Assembly: GCF_019504385.1 (NCBI RefSeq) | Contig: NZ_CP080590.1 | Coordinates: forward strand, 1,282,001 to 1,346,000 | Length of the DNA stretch: 64,000 nt | DNA from: Devosia salina | GTDB lineage: Bacteria; Pseudomonadota; Alphaproteobacteria; Rhizobiales; Devosiaceae | Reading direction: 5' to 3' | Shown: positions 8,166-16,509 of the stretch, one piece after another | Numbering within the stretch: position 1 is the stretch's first letter | Layout of the letters: each line of letters opens with the position of its first letter | Notes under the pieces: generated by a model | Databases searched by the model: none | What the model was told of the DNA's origin: nothing | What the model saw: the letters and a program-made list of their open reading frames with translations, nothing else | Program-made: the position numbers and the translations under genes

Positions 8166-10466
8166 ATGTCCGACGCCGATACCCTTCCGCCCCCCGATGA
8201 CCAGCGCATCGTCGATCTCAAGCAGGCGCTTGAAGAGCGGTATCTGAGCTACGCCCTCTCCACCATCACCCAGCGTGCCCTGCCGGACGCGCGTGACGGG
8301 CTCAAGCCCGTGCATCGCCGCATCCTTCATGCCATGCGCCTGCTGCGGCTCGATCCCAACCAGGGCTACAAGAAGTCCGCCCGCATCGTCGGCGACGTGA
8401 TCGGTAAGTTTCACCCCCATGGCGACCAGTCGATCTATGACGCGCTGGTGCGCCTGGCGCAGGATTTTGCCCTGCGCTACCCGCTGGTCGATGGCCAGGG
8501 AAATTTCGGCAATATCGACGGCGATAGCCCGGCGGCCATGCGCTACACCGAAAGCCGCATGACCGATGTGGCCACGCGTCTGCTCGAAGGCATCACCGAG
8601 AATGCCATCGACTTCAAGCCGACCTATGACGGCGAGGACGAGGAGCCCATGGTGCTCCCGTCCAATTTCCCCAATCTGCTCGCCAACGGCTCAACCGGCA
8701 TTGCCGTGGGCATGGCGACCTCGGTGCCCCCGCACAATCTGGTCGAGCTCTGCAACGCCGCGCTCAAGCTCATCCATCATCCCGATGCCACCACCGAAGA
8801 GCTGATCCACCAGGACCTCTCGGCTCCGCCCAGCATGGACGACCTGGTTCGCGGGCCCGACTTCCCCACCGGCGGCCAGCTCGTCGAGAGCCGCTCTTCC
8901 ATCGTCCAGTCCTACGAGACCGGCCGTGGCGCCTTCCGCCACCGCGCCATCTGGGAAAAGGAGGAAAAGGGCAGGGGCGTCTATCAGATCGTCGTCACCA
9001 AGATCCCCTATGGCGTGCAGAAATCGCGCCTCGTGGAAAAGATCGCTGAACTGTTGCTGGCCAAGAAGCTGCCGCTCCTCAAGGACGTGCGCGACGAGAG
9101 CGCCGACGACATTCGGCTCGTGCTCGAGCCGCGCGCCGGCACCGTCGATGCCGTCATTCTCATGGAGCAGCTCTTCAAGCTCACCGAGCTCGAAGTACGC
9201 TTCAGTCTCAATCTCAACGTCCTCGATCACGGCACGACCCCCAAGGTCATGAGCCTGGCCGATACGCTGCGCGCCTGGCTCGACCACCGCAAGGTGGTGC
9301 TGATGCGCCGCTCCCAGCACCGGCTGGAGCAGATCGCCAACCGCCTCGAAGTGCTCGAAGGCTATATCATCGCCTATCTCAACCTCGACGAGGTGATCCG
9401 CATCATCCGCGAGGAGGACGATGCCAAGGCGAGCCTGATCGCCGCCTTCAACCTGACCGACAACCAGGCCGAGGCTATCCTCAACATGCGCCTGCGGTCC
9501 CTGCGCAAGCTCGAGGAAATTGAGCTCCGGCAGGAGCACAAGACCCTCACCGAGGAGAAGGGCAGGCTCGAAGCGCTTCTGGCCTCGGACAAGCGCCAAT
9601 GGGGTGAAATCGCCAAGCAGGTCGAGGCGCTGAAGAAAGCCTATCCGCTTTTCGAGGCAGACGGCGTGACGCCCCATGCACTTGGCGCCCGTCGCACCAT
9701 TTTCGGGGACACCCCGACAGCCGATGCCGCCGAAATCACCGAGGCCTTCATCGAGCGCGAGCCGATCACGGTGATCCTGTCGGAAAAGGGCTGGATCCGC
9801 GCGCCCAAGGGGCACAATGCCCCGACGGACGAAAAGGGTTTCAAGACCGGCGATCGCCTCAAGCTTGCCTTCAACTGCGAGACGACCGACAAGCTCCTGA
9901 TGCTCACCACCGGTGGCAAGGTCTATACGCTGGGCGCCGACAAGCTGCCCGGTGGCCGCGGCCAGGGCGAGCCGGTGCGCATCATGGTCGATATCGAGGA
10001 GGGGCAGGACATTGTCGACCTCTTCGTTTATCGCCCAGGCAAGCAGCGCATCATCGCCTCCTCGGTCGGCTATGGCTTCATCGTCAACGAGGACGACCTG
10101 ATCGCCAACACCCGCAAGGGCAAGCAGATCCTCAATGTCTCGCTGCCCGACGAGGCGCGGCTGATCGTGCCCTGCGAGGGCGATCGCGTCGCCGTCATCG
10201 GCCAGAACCGCAAGCTCCTTGTCTTCCCGCTGAGCCAGCTCGCCTCCATGAGCCGCGGCAAGGGCGTCCGCCTGCAGCGCTACAAGGACGGCGGCATATC
10301 GGACATCAAGACCTTCTACGCCGCCGACGGTCTCACCTGGACGGACTCGTCGGGGCGCACCTATTCCAAGCCCACCGAGGAACTGGTCGACTGGGCTGGC
10401 GACCGCGCCACTGCCGGTCGCCAACCGCCGACCGGCTTCCCGCGCAACAACAAGTTCAGGGGGTGA
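8166..10466 (+). CDS. parC: DNA topoisomerase IV subunit A
   Basis: ParC is the DNA-cleaving subunit that unlinks daughter chromosomes. The 766-residue protein has the winged-helix/tower core and a C-terminal beta-propeller. The catalytic tyrosine is Tyr127 in PAAMRYTESRM. The quinolone-determining helix reads HPHGDQSIYDALV, so the position equivalent to E. coli Ser80 is Gln88 and that of Glu84 is Asp92. This is a natural variant and not evidence of acquired resistance. Length favours ParC over GyrA. A palindromic repeat follows the stop. Confidence 0.93.
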   Translation: MSDADTLPPPDDQRIVDLKQALEERYLSYALSTITQRALPDARDGLKPVHRRILHAMRLLRLDPNQGYKKSARIVGDVIGKFHPHGDQSIYDALVRLAQDFALRYPLVDGQGNFGNIDGDSPAAMRYTESRMTDVATRLLEGITENAIDFKPTYDGEDEEPMVLPSNFPNLLANGSTGIAVGMATSVPPHNLVELCNAALKLIHHPDATTEELIHQDLSAPPSMDDLVRGPDFPTGGQLVESRSSIVQSYETGRGAFRHRAIWEKEEKGRGVYQIVVTKIPYGVQKSRLVEKIAELLLAKKLPLLKDVRDESADDIRLVLEPRAGTVDAVILMEQLFKLTELEVRFSLNLNVLDHGTTPKVMSLADTLRAWLDHRKVVLMRRSQHRLEQIANRLEVLEGYIIAYLNLDEVIRIIREEDDAKASLIAAFNLTDNQAEAILNMRLRSLRKLEEIELRQEHKTLTEEKGRLEALLASDKRQWGEIAKQVEALKKAYPLFEADGVTPHALGARRTIFGDTPTADAAEITEAFIEREPITVILSEKGWIRAPKGHNAPTDEKGFKTGDRLKLAFNCETTDKLLMLTTGGKVYTLGADKLPGGRGQGEPVRIMVDIEEGQDIVDLFVYRPGKQRIIASSVGYGFIVNEDDLIANTRKGKQILNVSLPDEARLIVPCEGDRVAVIGQNRKLLVFPLSQLASMSRGKGVRLQRYKDGGISDIKTFYAADGLTWTDSSGRTYSKPTEELVDWAGDRATAGRQPPTGFPRNNKFRG

Positions 10467-10469
10467 CGA

Positions 10470-10521
10470 GCGTTCGCGCAGCGGAAAATCGGTCCGGTGG
10501 ACCGATTTTAGCGAGGAACGC
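10470..10521. repeat. Long palindromic repeat downstream of parC
   Basis: AAAATCGGTCC (10485-10495) and GGACCGATTTT (10499-10509) form a perfect 11-bp inverted repeat with loop GGT. It is nested in weaker outer arms GCGTTC (10470-10475) and GAACGC (10516-10521). The structure is symmetrical and ends in A/T pairs, so it could terminate transcription from parC or be a dispersed REP-type element. The remaining bases to 10706 hold no convincing gene. Confidence 0.6.
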
Positions 10522-10706
10522 CCGGAGCGCTAGGCGCGTAGGGCCGGACGACGCTTCGGCGAACGCAGTCCCTTATCTCTCCCTTTGGGGAAAAGAGCTT
10601 GCCCTCGGGCGTGATCCGAGGGGCGGCCGGAACGCCCGTGAGGGGCCCCTAAGACGGACTCAACATCTGAAACACCACGCCTAACCGGCTCGAAAGACTC
10701 AACAAA

Positions 10707-11015
10707 ATGATCCGCCACATCGTTCTCGTCCGCTTCCGTCCCGAGATCACTGCCGCAGAAAAGTCCGCCATCTACGGTGAACTTGAATCTCTGCGTGAAC
10801 TTGTCCCAGGCTTCCTGGGCATGAGCTATGGTCCCAATGTCTCCCCGGAAGGGCTGCATCAAGGTTTCACCGAGGGTTTCAGCATCGACTTTGTCGACGA
10901 AGCGGCCCGCGACGCCTATCTGGTGCATCCCGCCCACAAGGCCGCAGGCGGCCGCCTGGTCGCGGCGCTTGAGGGCGGTCGCGACGGTCTCGTCGTCTTC
11001 GATATCGTGGTGTGA
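10707..11015 (+). CDS. Dabb (stress-responsive alpha/beta barrel) family protein
   Basis: This 102-residue protein begins MIRHIVLVRFRPEIT, the usual first strand of Dabb-domain proteins, and contains FSIDFVDEAARDAYLVHPAHK, which matches the family's second half. Such proteins are small ferredoxin-like dimers found in stress responses and some biosynthetic enzymes. No active site or partner is evident. It is convergent with bpt, with only four bases between the stops. Confidence 0.8.
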   Translation: MIRHIVLVRFRPEITAAEKSAIYGELESLRELVPGFLGMSYGPNVSPEGLHQGFTEGFSIDFVDEAARDAYLVHPAHKAAGGRLVAALEGGRDGLVVFDIVV

Positions 11016-11019
11016 GCCG

Positions 11020-11751
11020 CTAGTCTTCCAGCCGCGTCCAGCCCAGCGAGCCGCGCTGCACCTCAAGGGGGCGATAGTCGCCCTTATAGGCCATCTTGGG
11101 CGAGTCCTTCACCCAATAGCCGAGATAGACATAGCTGAGGGCAGCCGAACGCACCTGCTCGATATGGTCGAGAATGAGGAAGGTCCCCAGGCTCCGATGC
11201 GCCAAATCGGGATCGTAGAACGAATAGACCATGGAAAGCCCGTCTGGCATCACATCGGTCAGCGCCACTGCCACCAGGGGCTGGTCGGGCAGGTCCTGTA
11301 GGCGATACTCGACAAGGATCGATTGGACCGGCGTATCCTCGACCATGTACTCATAGTCCTGGTAGCTCATCTGCGTCATGCCACCACCCGCGTGGCGCGC
11401 ATCCAGGTAGCGCTTGAACAGCTCGTATTGCTCCAGGGTCGCCACGGTGGGCTGCACGGTCACGCCGATATCGCCATTGTCACGCCGGACGCGACGGAAG
11501 CGTTTGTTGGGCGCGAACTCGCCCGCCACGATACGGACCGACTGGCAGGAATTGCAGCCCTCGCAGGCGGGCCGGTAAATCAGGTTCTGGCTGCGGCGGA
11601 ATCCGTTATCGCTCAGCAACTGGTGCAGCATGGACGCCCGTCGGCCGCTGAGATGCGTGAACAGCTTGCGCTCCATCTTGCCCGGCAGGTAGGGGCAGGG
11701 CAGGGCGGCGGTCAGGAAGAGTTGCGTGGTTTCGGGCGTCTGGTCGGTCAT
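11020..11751 (-). CDS. bpt: Aspartate/glutamate leucyltransferase (Bpt)
   Basis: Bpt moves leucine from Leu-tRNA to proteins with N-terminal Asp or Glu, marking them for ClpAP degradation by the N-end rule. The 243-residue protein has the N-terminal cysteine segment CEGCNSCQSVRI and the ATE1-type C-terminal domain with YSFYDPDLAHRSLGTFLILDHI. Many databases call these proteins arginyltransferase; bacterial members of this length are normally Bpt. Start ATG 11751. It is convergent with the Dabb gene and lies upstream of the RDD gene on the same strand. Confidence 0.9.
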   Translation of the reverse strand: MTDQTPETTQLFLTAALPCPYLPGKMERKLFTHLSGRRASMLHQLLSDNGFRRSQNLIYRPACEGCNSCQSVRIVAGEFAPNKRFRRVRRDNGDIGVTVQPTVATLEQYELFKRYLDARHAGGGMTQMSYQDYEYMVEDTPVQSILVEYRLQDLPDQPLVAVALTDVMPDGLSMVYSFYDPDLAHRSLGTFLILDHIEQVRSAALSYVYLGYWVKDSPKMAYKGDYRPLEVQRGSLGWTRLED

Positions 11752-11811
11752 TCAAGACCCGCTAATGCAGAGACGGCCAGTGTAACCCTGGCCGCACTCC
11801 GCTTCAACGCC

Positions 11812-12330
11812 TCAAACGTCGTATTGATCCGCCATGCGCATGCGCTGCCAGTGGCGCAGCATCGGCGAGCGGCGCACCATCAGCGTGCCCATGATCAGGT
11901 CGTGGATCATCTGCCGGCGCGGCGTGAACAGCGCGAACAGCAGCGTCACCGGCCAGCAGATCCAGATGGTGATCCAGAACACCAGCGCGTGCAGCACCGC
12001 CATCCAACCGTCGAGCGGTTGGCCGCGCGTCGGCGTCAGCACGATATCCATCATCTGCATGCCCACGGTCGCCCGGCGCGGGGAGCCCAGCGTGGCCGCG
12101 TAGTAGAGGATAATGGCGGCCGGAACCGCGAAGACCAGCGACACCCAGGCCAGCCCGAAGGTGAAGAACCCTAATATCGCCCCGACCAGCGTGATCGCGA
12201 ACACGATCACGCTCATCAGCACCACGTCGACGAGATAGGCCGTGGCCCGTCGCGTCAGCAGCCCGTCGAACAGTTCCGGGGCCGTGGCAGGGTCTGGAAG
12301 GGCGGGGCGTGCAGCAAAATCCTGTGTCAT
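11812..12330 (-). CDS. RDD family membrane protein
   Basis: The 172-residue protein has the RDD pattern. LLTRRATAYLVDVVLM carries the first Arg and Asp in a membrane helix. Two to three further hydrophobic stretches follow (IVFAITLVGAILGFF, VSLVFAVPAAIILYY, VFWITIWICWPVTLLFALF), and MIHDLIMGTLMV supplies the later Asp. RDD proteins are small inner-membrane proteins; some are linked to ion exchange, but the role here is unknown. It lies 60 bases upstream of bpt and divergent from trxC. Confidence 0.88.
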   Translation of the reverse strand: MTQDFAARPALPDPATAPELFDGLLTRRATAYLVDVVLMSVIVFAITLVGAILGFFTFGLAWVSLVFAVPAAIILYYAATLGSPRRATVGMQMMDIVLTPTRGQPLDGWMAVLHALVFWITIWICWPVTLLFALFTPRRQMIHDLIMGTLMVRRSPMLRHWQRMRMADQYDV

Positions 12331-12461
12331 GGATCAACAGATTGTCATGGCCGTACCGGCTTGCAAGAGGCGGCGGCCAGAAAAGCCACAATCGTGGACT
12401 TGAAGATATTAGGCGTGTCTAATATATCTGCGAAAGGACAGTTTCGAGGCCACACAGGATC

Positions 12462-12896
12462 ATGAGCAATATCGTTTGTACCCACTGCAATGCCATCAAT
12501 CGTGTCGATGCCGAACGCGACGCGCTGGCCGCCAAGTGCGGGAAATGCGGTGAGCCGCTGTTTGCTGGCGAGCCGGCCGATCTCGCCTCTGAGGCCCTCG
12601 AACGGCAGATCGCGCGGTCAGACGTTCCGGTGCTCGTCGATGTCTGGGCACCCTGGTGCGGGCCCTGCCGCATGATGGCGCCCGAATTCGAGAAGGCCGC
12701 CGACGTGCTGGAGCCGCGCGTCCGCTTCACCAAGCTCAACTCGGACGAGAACCAGGCCCTGTCCGCGCGCCTTGGTATTCGCGGCATCCCCACCATGATC
12801 CTCTATGCCGATGGCAAGGAAAAGGCCCGCACCTCCGGCGCCATGCCCGCCAGCCAGATCGTGCAATGGGTGTCGGGCAACCTCTGCAAGAGCTGA
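12462..12896 (+). CDS. trxC: Thioredoxin 2 (TrxC)
   Basis: TrxC is a cytoplasmic disulfide reductase with an extra zinc ribbon. The 144-residue protein has the zinc cysteines Cys6, Cys9, Cys26 and Cys29 and then a thioredoxin domain with the active site WCGPC (Cys66, Cys69) and the cis-proline region GIRGIPTMIL. The zinc ribbon separates it from TrxA. It is monocistronic and divergent from the RDD gene. After it, GC-rich DNA to 13072 can form hairpins but shows no clean terminator. Confidence 0.94.
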   Translation: MSNIVCTHCNAINRVDAERDALAAKCGKCGEPLFAGEPADLASEALERQIARSDVPVLVDVWAPWCGPCRMMAPEFEKAADVLEPRVRFTKLNSDENQALSARLGIRGIPTMILYADGKEKARTSGAMPASQIVQWVSGNLCKS

Positions 12897-13072
12897 TCGC
12901 GGAAGCTTAGGGGACGCGGGCATGCCGGTGCGGGCGTTTTTGCGCCCGGCGCCGCGACCTGATGCGTTGCCGCTGCTGGGCAGAACGCGCGAAGGGCGCT
13001 AGTCTGGAGGTCTCGCATTATTCGAGTCGCCGGCTAGCGTTTCCGCCAAGGTGACCCGTCGGATTCCTGGTC

Positions 13073-14014
13073 ATGCCTGCACCCGCCTCTTCGTCCGCGC
13101 CGCTGACGCATCAGCCTCTGCGTGGTCTCGTCCTCATTCTGGGCGCCACCTTGCTGTTCGCCTACAATGACACCACCAACAAGCTGCTCATCACCGAGTA
13201 CAATGTGCCCATGGTGGCGGCCATCCGCTATATCGGCCATTGCCTGCTGATGCTGGCCATCGTCGCCCCGATACATGGCCGCGAAATGGTGCGGACGCAG
13301 CGCACAGGCCTGGTGTTGGTGCGGGCTGCCAGCCTTGCGCTGGGCTCTTTCCTGGTCAGCCTGGCACTGCAGCGCATGCCGGTGGCCGAAACCACGGCCA
13401 TTGTCTATCTCGGCCCGGTGCTGGTGGTTCTGCTCTCAGGACCGCTGCTCAAGGAGAAGGTTGGCCCCGCTGCCTGGGTTGCGGCTCTTGTCGGCTTTGC
13501 TGGCGTCTTGCTGATCGCCCGGCCGGGCGGTGGGCTCGACCCTTTAGGGGTCGTCTTCGTACTGGGCAATGTGGTCGTTGCCACAGCTTACAACCTGCTC
13601 TCGCGGGTGCTGGCCCATACCGAGCGGACCATGGCAATGCTGTTCTATTCGGCCTTGGTCGGCGCCATCGGTTTCGGCATCTTTCTGCCTTGGACCCTGC
13701 ATGGCGTGGCGCCGACACCGATGCAGGTCGTGCTGTTCATCGGGCTTGGGGTGTCGGCCTGGCTGGGGCACTATCTCTTCACCCAGTCTTATCGCTATGC
13801 GCCGGCCGCGCTGGTGGCGCCGATGACCTATATGCATCTGGTCTGGGCCGGGACGCTGGGCTGGCTGGTTTTCGGCCATGCGCCCGAGCCTCCGGCCCTC
13901 GCGGGCATGGGGCTGGTGGCGATGGCCGGCATTGTCAGCGCCGTGCGGCCGCGGCGGGGCAAGCGCCCGGCTCAGCTGATTGCCGAAGCCGGGACCACGG
14001 AACGGGCGGGCTAG
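13073..14014 (+). CDS. EamA/DMT-family transporter
   Basis: This 313-residue inner-membrane protein has about ten hydrophobic segments in two EamA repeats (about 20-150 and 165-295). Typical features are GLVLILGATLLFAYNDTTNK at the start and RYAPAALVAPMTYMHLVWAG in the second repeat. DMT carriers export or import metabolites such as amino acids or vitamins. Nothing near it points to a substrate. The C-terminus is basic and cytoplasmic (RPRRGKRPAQ). It is convergent with hemB. Confidence 0.85.
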   Translation: MPAPASSSAPLTHQPLRGLVLILGATLLFAYNDTTNKLLITEYNVPMVAAIRYIGHCLLMLAIVAPIHGREMVRTQRTGLVLVRAASLALGSFLVSLALQRMPVAETTAIVYLGPVLVVLLSGPLLKEKVGPAAWVAALVGFAGVLLIARPGGGLDPLGVVFVLGNVVVATAYNLLSRVLAHTERTMAMLFYSALVGAIGFGIFLPWTLHGVAPTPMQVVLFIGLGVSAWLGHYLFTQSYRYAPAALVAPMTYMHLVWAGTLGWLVFGHAPEPPALAGMGLVAMAGIVSAVRPRRGKRPAQLIAEAGTTERAG

Positions 14015-14032
14015 GCGCTCACCGCAACAGGC

Positions 14033-15046
14033 TCAGCCACCCAGCTTGCGGGCCATTTCCAGGGCATAGTATGTGAGCACGCCATCGGCGCCAGCCCGCT
14101 TGAAGGCCCAGAGGCTTTCCAGCACGGCTGCGTCGCGATTGATCGCCCCGGCGGCGCCCGCCATCTCGATCATCGCGTATTCCCCGCTCACCTGATAGGC
14201 GTAGATCGGCACGTTGAACGTGTCCGCCGCCCGGCGCACCACGTCGAGATAGGGCAGGCCGGGCTTGATCATGACGCTGTCAGCGCCTTCGGCAATGTCC
14301 TGCTCGATCTCACGCAGGGCTTCGTCCGAATTGGCGTAGTCCATCTGGTAGGTGCGCTTGTCGCCCTTCAACCGGCTCCCGGAGCCGACTGCCTCGCGGA
14401 ACGGACCGTAGAAGCAGGAGGCGTATTTTGCCGCATAGGACATGATCTGCACATGCTCGAAGCCCCCCGCATCGAGCGCCGCTCGAATGGCTGCCACGCG
14501 CCCATCCATCATGTCCGACGGGGCGATGATGTCGGCGCCTGAACTGGCCTGGACGAGAGCTGATCGGACCATGACCTCCACCGTCTCGTCGTTGAGGATT
14601 TCGCCGTCCCGCACCAGCCCGTCCTGGCCGTCGCTGGAATATTCGTCCAGCGCCACATCGGCGATCAGCCCGATCTCGGGCACCGCCGATTTGATCGCGC
14701 TCAGCGCCCGGCACATCAGATTATCCGGGTTGTAGGCCTCGCTCGCGCTCTCCGATCGCAGATGATCGGGCGTATTGGGAAAGATTGCCAGCGCCGGAAT
14801 GCCGGCATCGCGCGCTTGGCGTGCCGCCTCGACCATCAGGTCGATCGAGAGCCGTTCCACCCCCGGCATGGTCTTGATCTGCGTCTTCTCGTTCTGTCCC
14901 TCGATGACGAAGAGCGGCCAGATCAGGTCGCGCGGCAAGAGTTCGGTCTCGCGCACCATGGCCCGGCTCCATTCCGCTTGGCGCAGGCGGCGCAACCGGC
15001 GCCCGCCGAGGAAGGACATGTCGTGCCGAGGCCAGTTCTGGGTCAT
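14033..15046 (-). CDS. hemB: Delta-aminolevulinic acid dehydratase (porphobilinogen synthase)
   Basis: HemB condenses two 5-aminolevulinate molecules into porphobilinogen in heme synthesis. The 337-residue protein has both Schiff-base lysine regions, MSYAAKYASCFYGPF and VMIKPGLPYLDVV, and the family segment DIIAPSDMMDGRV. The start is ATG 15046, which has AAGGAG seven bases upstream; an in-frame codon at 15100 would add 18 unlikely residues. Metal-binding preference cannot be settled by eye. Confidence 0.95.
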   Translation of the reverse strand: MTQNWPRHDMSFLGGRRLRRLRQAEWSRAMVRETELLPRDLIWPLFVIEGQNEKTQIKTMPGVERLSIDLMVEAARQARDAGIPALAIFPNTPDHLRSESASEAYNPDNLMCRALSAIKSAVPEIGLIADVALDEYSSDGQDGLVRDGEILNDETVEVMVRSALVQASSGADIIAPSDMMDGRVAAIRAALDAGGFEHVQIMSYAAKYASCFYGPFREAVGSGSRLKGDKRTYQMDYANSDEALREIEQDIAEGADSVMIKPGLPYLDVVRRAADTFNVPIYAYQVSGEYAMIEMAGAAGAINRDAAVLESLWAFKRAGADGVLTYYALEMARKLGG

Positions 15047-15138
15047 GGTGCTCTCCTTGTGAGTTCTAGTTAACAGCGACGGGACCGGCCTCCAAGCCAC
15101 TGCTTGTCGCAGGCCCCTTGCCGCGCTATCACACGGCC

Positions 15139-15525
15139 ATGCTGTTCCAGGCTCCCAATTTGTCGCTCTATGTGCGGATCGTTGCCATTCTGGCGCTGAT
15201 CCTTGGGTTGAGCGATGCCGCGCGCCTGTTGGGTGTCAATCTGGGGGCGACCAGCCCGATCACCGCGATGGGCTTCACCTCCTTCACCTTCCTTGCGGCG
15301 TTCTGCCTTGCCCGACTGTTTGCGGCGGTGGGTTTGTGGATCAAGGCGAGCTGGGGAGCCGTGCTGCTGGTGGGGGCGACGACGCTGGAACTGGCGCTCT
15401 ACCTATCTGGCAATCCCGACATCCGGATGAGCGTGTTCGGTTTTGGTGTCCGGCTGGTCCTGTTGGCCGCCATCGTCCTTATCTTTGCCCTCAGCCTGCG
15501 CTTCACCCGCGCCCAGGCCGACTGA
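15139..15525 (+). CDS. Small four-helix membrane protein, unknown function
   Basis: The 128-residue product is almost entirely hydrophobic, with four likely membrane segments: VRIVAILALILGLSD, FTFLAAFCLARLFAAVGLWI, WGAVLLVGATTLELALYL and VRLVLLAAIVLIFALSL. I start at ATG 15139 (MLFQAPNLSLY); a TTG at 15118 is also in frame. It is divergent from hemB. I do not recognise the family, although the size and layout are like other small uncharacterised alphaproteobacterial membrane proteins. It is likely real on codon pattern and hydrophobic periodicity. Confidence 0.7.
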   Translation: MLFQAPNLSLYVRIVAILALILGLSDAARLLGVNLGATSPITAMGFTSFTFLAAFCLARLFAAVGLWIKASWGAVLLVGATTLELALYLSGNPDIRMSVFGFGVRLVLLAAIVLIFALSLRFTRAQAD

Positions 15526-15736
15526 CGATTGGTCTGGCGGCACAGCCCGGGCGCTGTTAACGCTCGGGAATGGTTACAAGTTTCTCACCTGCAGTAAGGC
15601 GCCATTAAGCCAAATTCTCATTGCATTCCAGTAAGATAGTTTTAAGCGTATGGCTTAGGGCGATCTTAGTTGGGCAGCCGTAGTTTGGCCTCATGAGATG
15701 CGAAAAATCGCACGTTGGATAAACAGTGAGGCACAA

Positions 15737-16246
15737 ATGGCAATCAAGTCGAACGCGGCCGAGGCGCTTACCCCGGAACGTAGTGAAGGTCTCAAGCCCC
15801 TTTATCTGGAGGCCGTTGCACGTGTCGAACGTCTGCATCGCCGCCTGCTCGACCTGATCAAGGACGAATTCGACCGTATGGGCTGGGACGACATCAACCC
15901 CGTCCAGGCGCTGCTCATGTTCAATATCGGCGATGCTGAACTGACCGCCGGCGAACTGCGCTCCCGCGGCTACTATCTCGGCTCGAACGTCTCGTACAAT
16001 CTCAAGAAGCTGGTCGAGACCGGCTACATCTTCCAGGAACGCTCGCGTACCGATCGCCGTTCGGTTCGCATCAAGCTGACACCCAAGGGTGAGGAGGTGG
16101 CCGAAGTCATCGACGAACTCTATGACCGCCACCTGAAGTCGATCGACAAGGTCGGCGGCCTGGGCGACGAGGAATTCGACGGCCTCAACAAGGCTCTCGC
16201 CCGTCTCGAACGCTTCTGGGTCGATCAGATCCTGTACAAACTCTAG
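15737..16246 (+). CDS. ldtR: MarR-family regulator, LdtR type
   Basis: The 169-residue protein is a winged-helix regulator. DNA-binding helices lie around residues 60-110 (ELTAGELRSRGYYLGSNVSY, then NLKKLVETGYIFQERSRTD), with RRSVRIKLTPKG as the wing. The sequence and the L,D-transpeptidase gene immediately downstream match LdtR, known in Liberibacter and Sinorhizobium as a regulator of the ldtP transpeptidase and of osmotic tolerance. The start is ATG 15737 (MAIKSNAAEAL), preceded by GTGAGG; an ATG at 15698 would add 13 residues. A terminator separates it from ldtP. Confidence 0.87.
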   Translation: MAIKSNAAEALTPERSEGLKPLYLEAVARVERLHRRLLDLIKDEFDRMGWDDINPVQALLMFNIGDAELTAGELRSRGYYLGSNVSYNLKKLVETGYIFQERSRTDRRSVRIKLTPKGEEVAEVIDELYDRHLKSIDKVGGLGDEEFDGLNKALARLERFWVDQILYKL

Positions 16247-16318
16247 TCGTCCTCGCGCAGGACAAAACAATCGGCAGATGGCGGCATGTGTTGCCTCCAT
16301 GCCACAACTGCCTGGAAG

Positions 16319-16344
16319 ACGCCGGCCGCGAGGCCGGCGTTTCT
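16319..16344 (+). terminator. Rho-independent terminator after ldtR
   Basis: ACGCCGGCC (16319-16327) pairs with GGCCGGCGT (16332-16340) around the tetraloop GCGA, followed by TTCTTATTT. This is a strong terminator. It shows that ldtR and ldtP are separate transcription units in spite of their shared direction. Confidence 0.85.
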
Positions 16345-16348
16345 TATT

Positions 16349-16364
16349 TGTGCCGCAAAGCACA
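16349..16364. promoter_or_regulatory. Candidate operator upstream of ldtP
   Basis: TGTGC (16349-16353) and GCACA (16360-16364) form a perfect inverted repeat with a six-base spacer in the ldtR-ldtP gap. A 5+6+5 palindrome suits a dimeric MarR regulator. A TTGACA hexamer (about 16434-16439), within the direct repeat GACGTT-gaca-GACGTT, lies between this site and the gene. Assignment to LdtR is an inference from position only. Confidence 0.4.
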
Positions 16365-16509
16365 TGCAGCCCAGATTACCTGGTTGGAAACCATTTGCTG
16401 GCATGGCTAGGGCTCCGCCGGGTTCACAAGACGTTGACAGACGTTGCGAAGCACCCCGGGGCACGCTAGTCGCCAAGGCAAAATGGCGGGCGAATTCTAA
16501 GGTGGTTGA

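Noticed and set aside
12897..13072. Possible terminator after trxC (GGTGCGGGCG-TTTTT-GCGCCCGGCGCC)
   Set aside because: The T-run is in the loop and not after the stem, and the stem has a bulge and a mismatch. It does not meet the pattern of a Rho-independent terminator.
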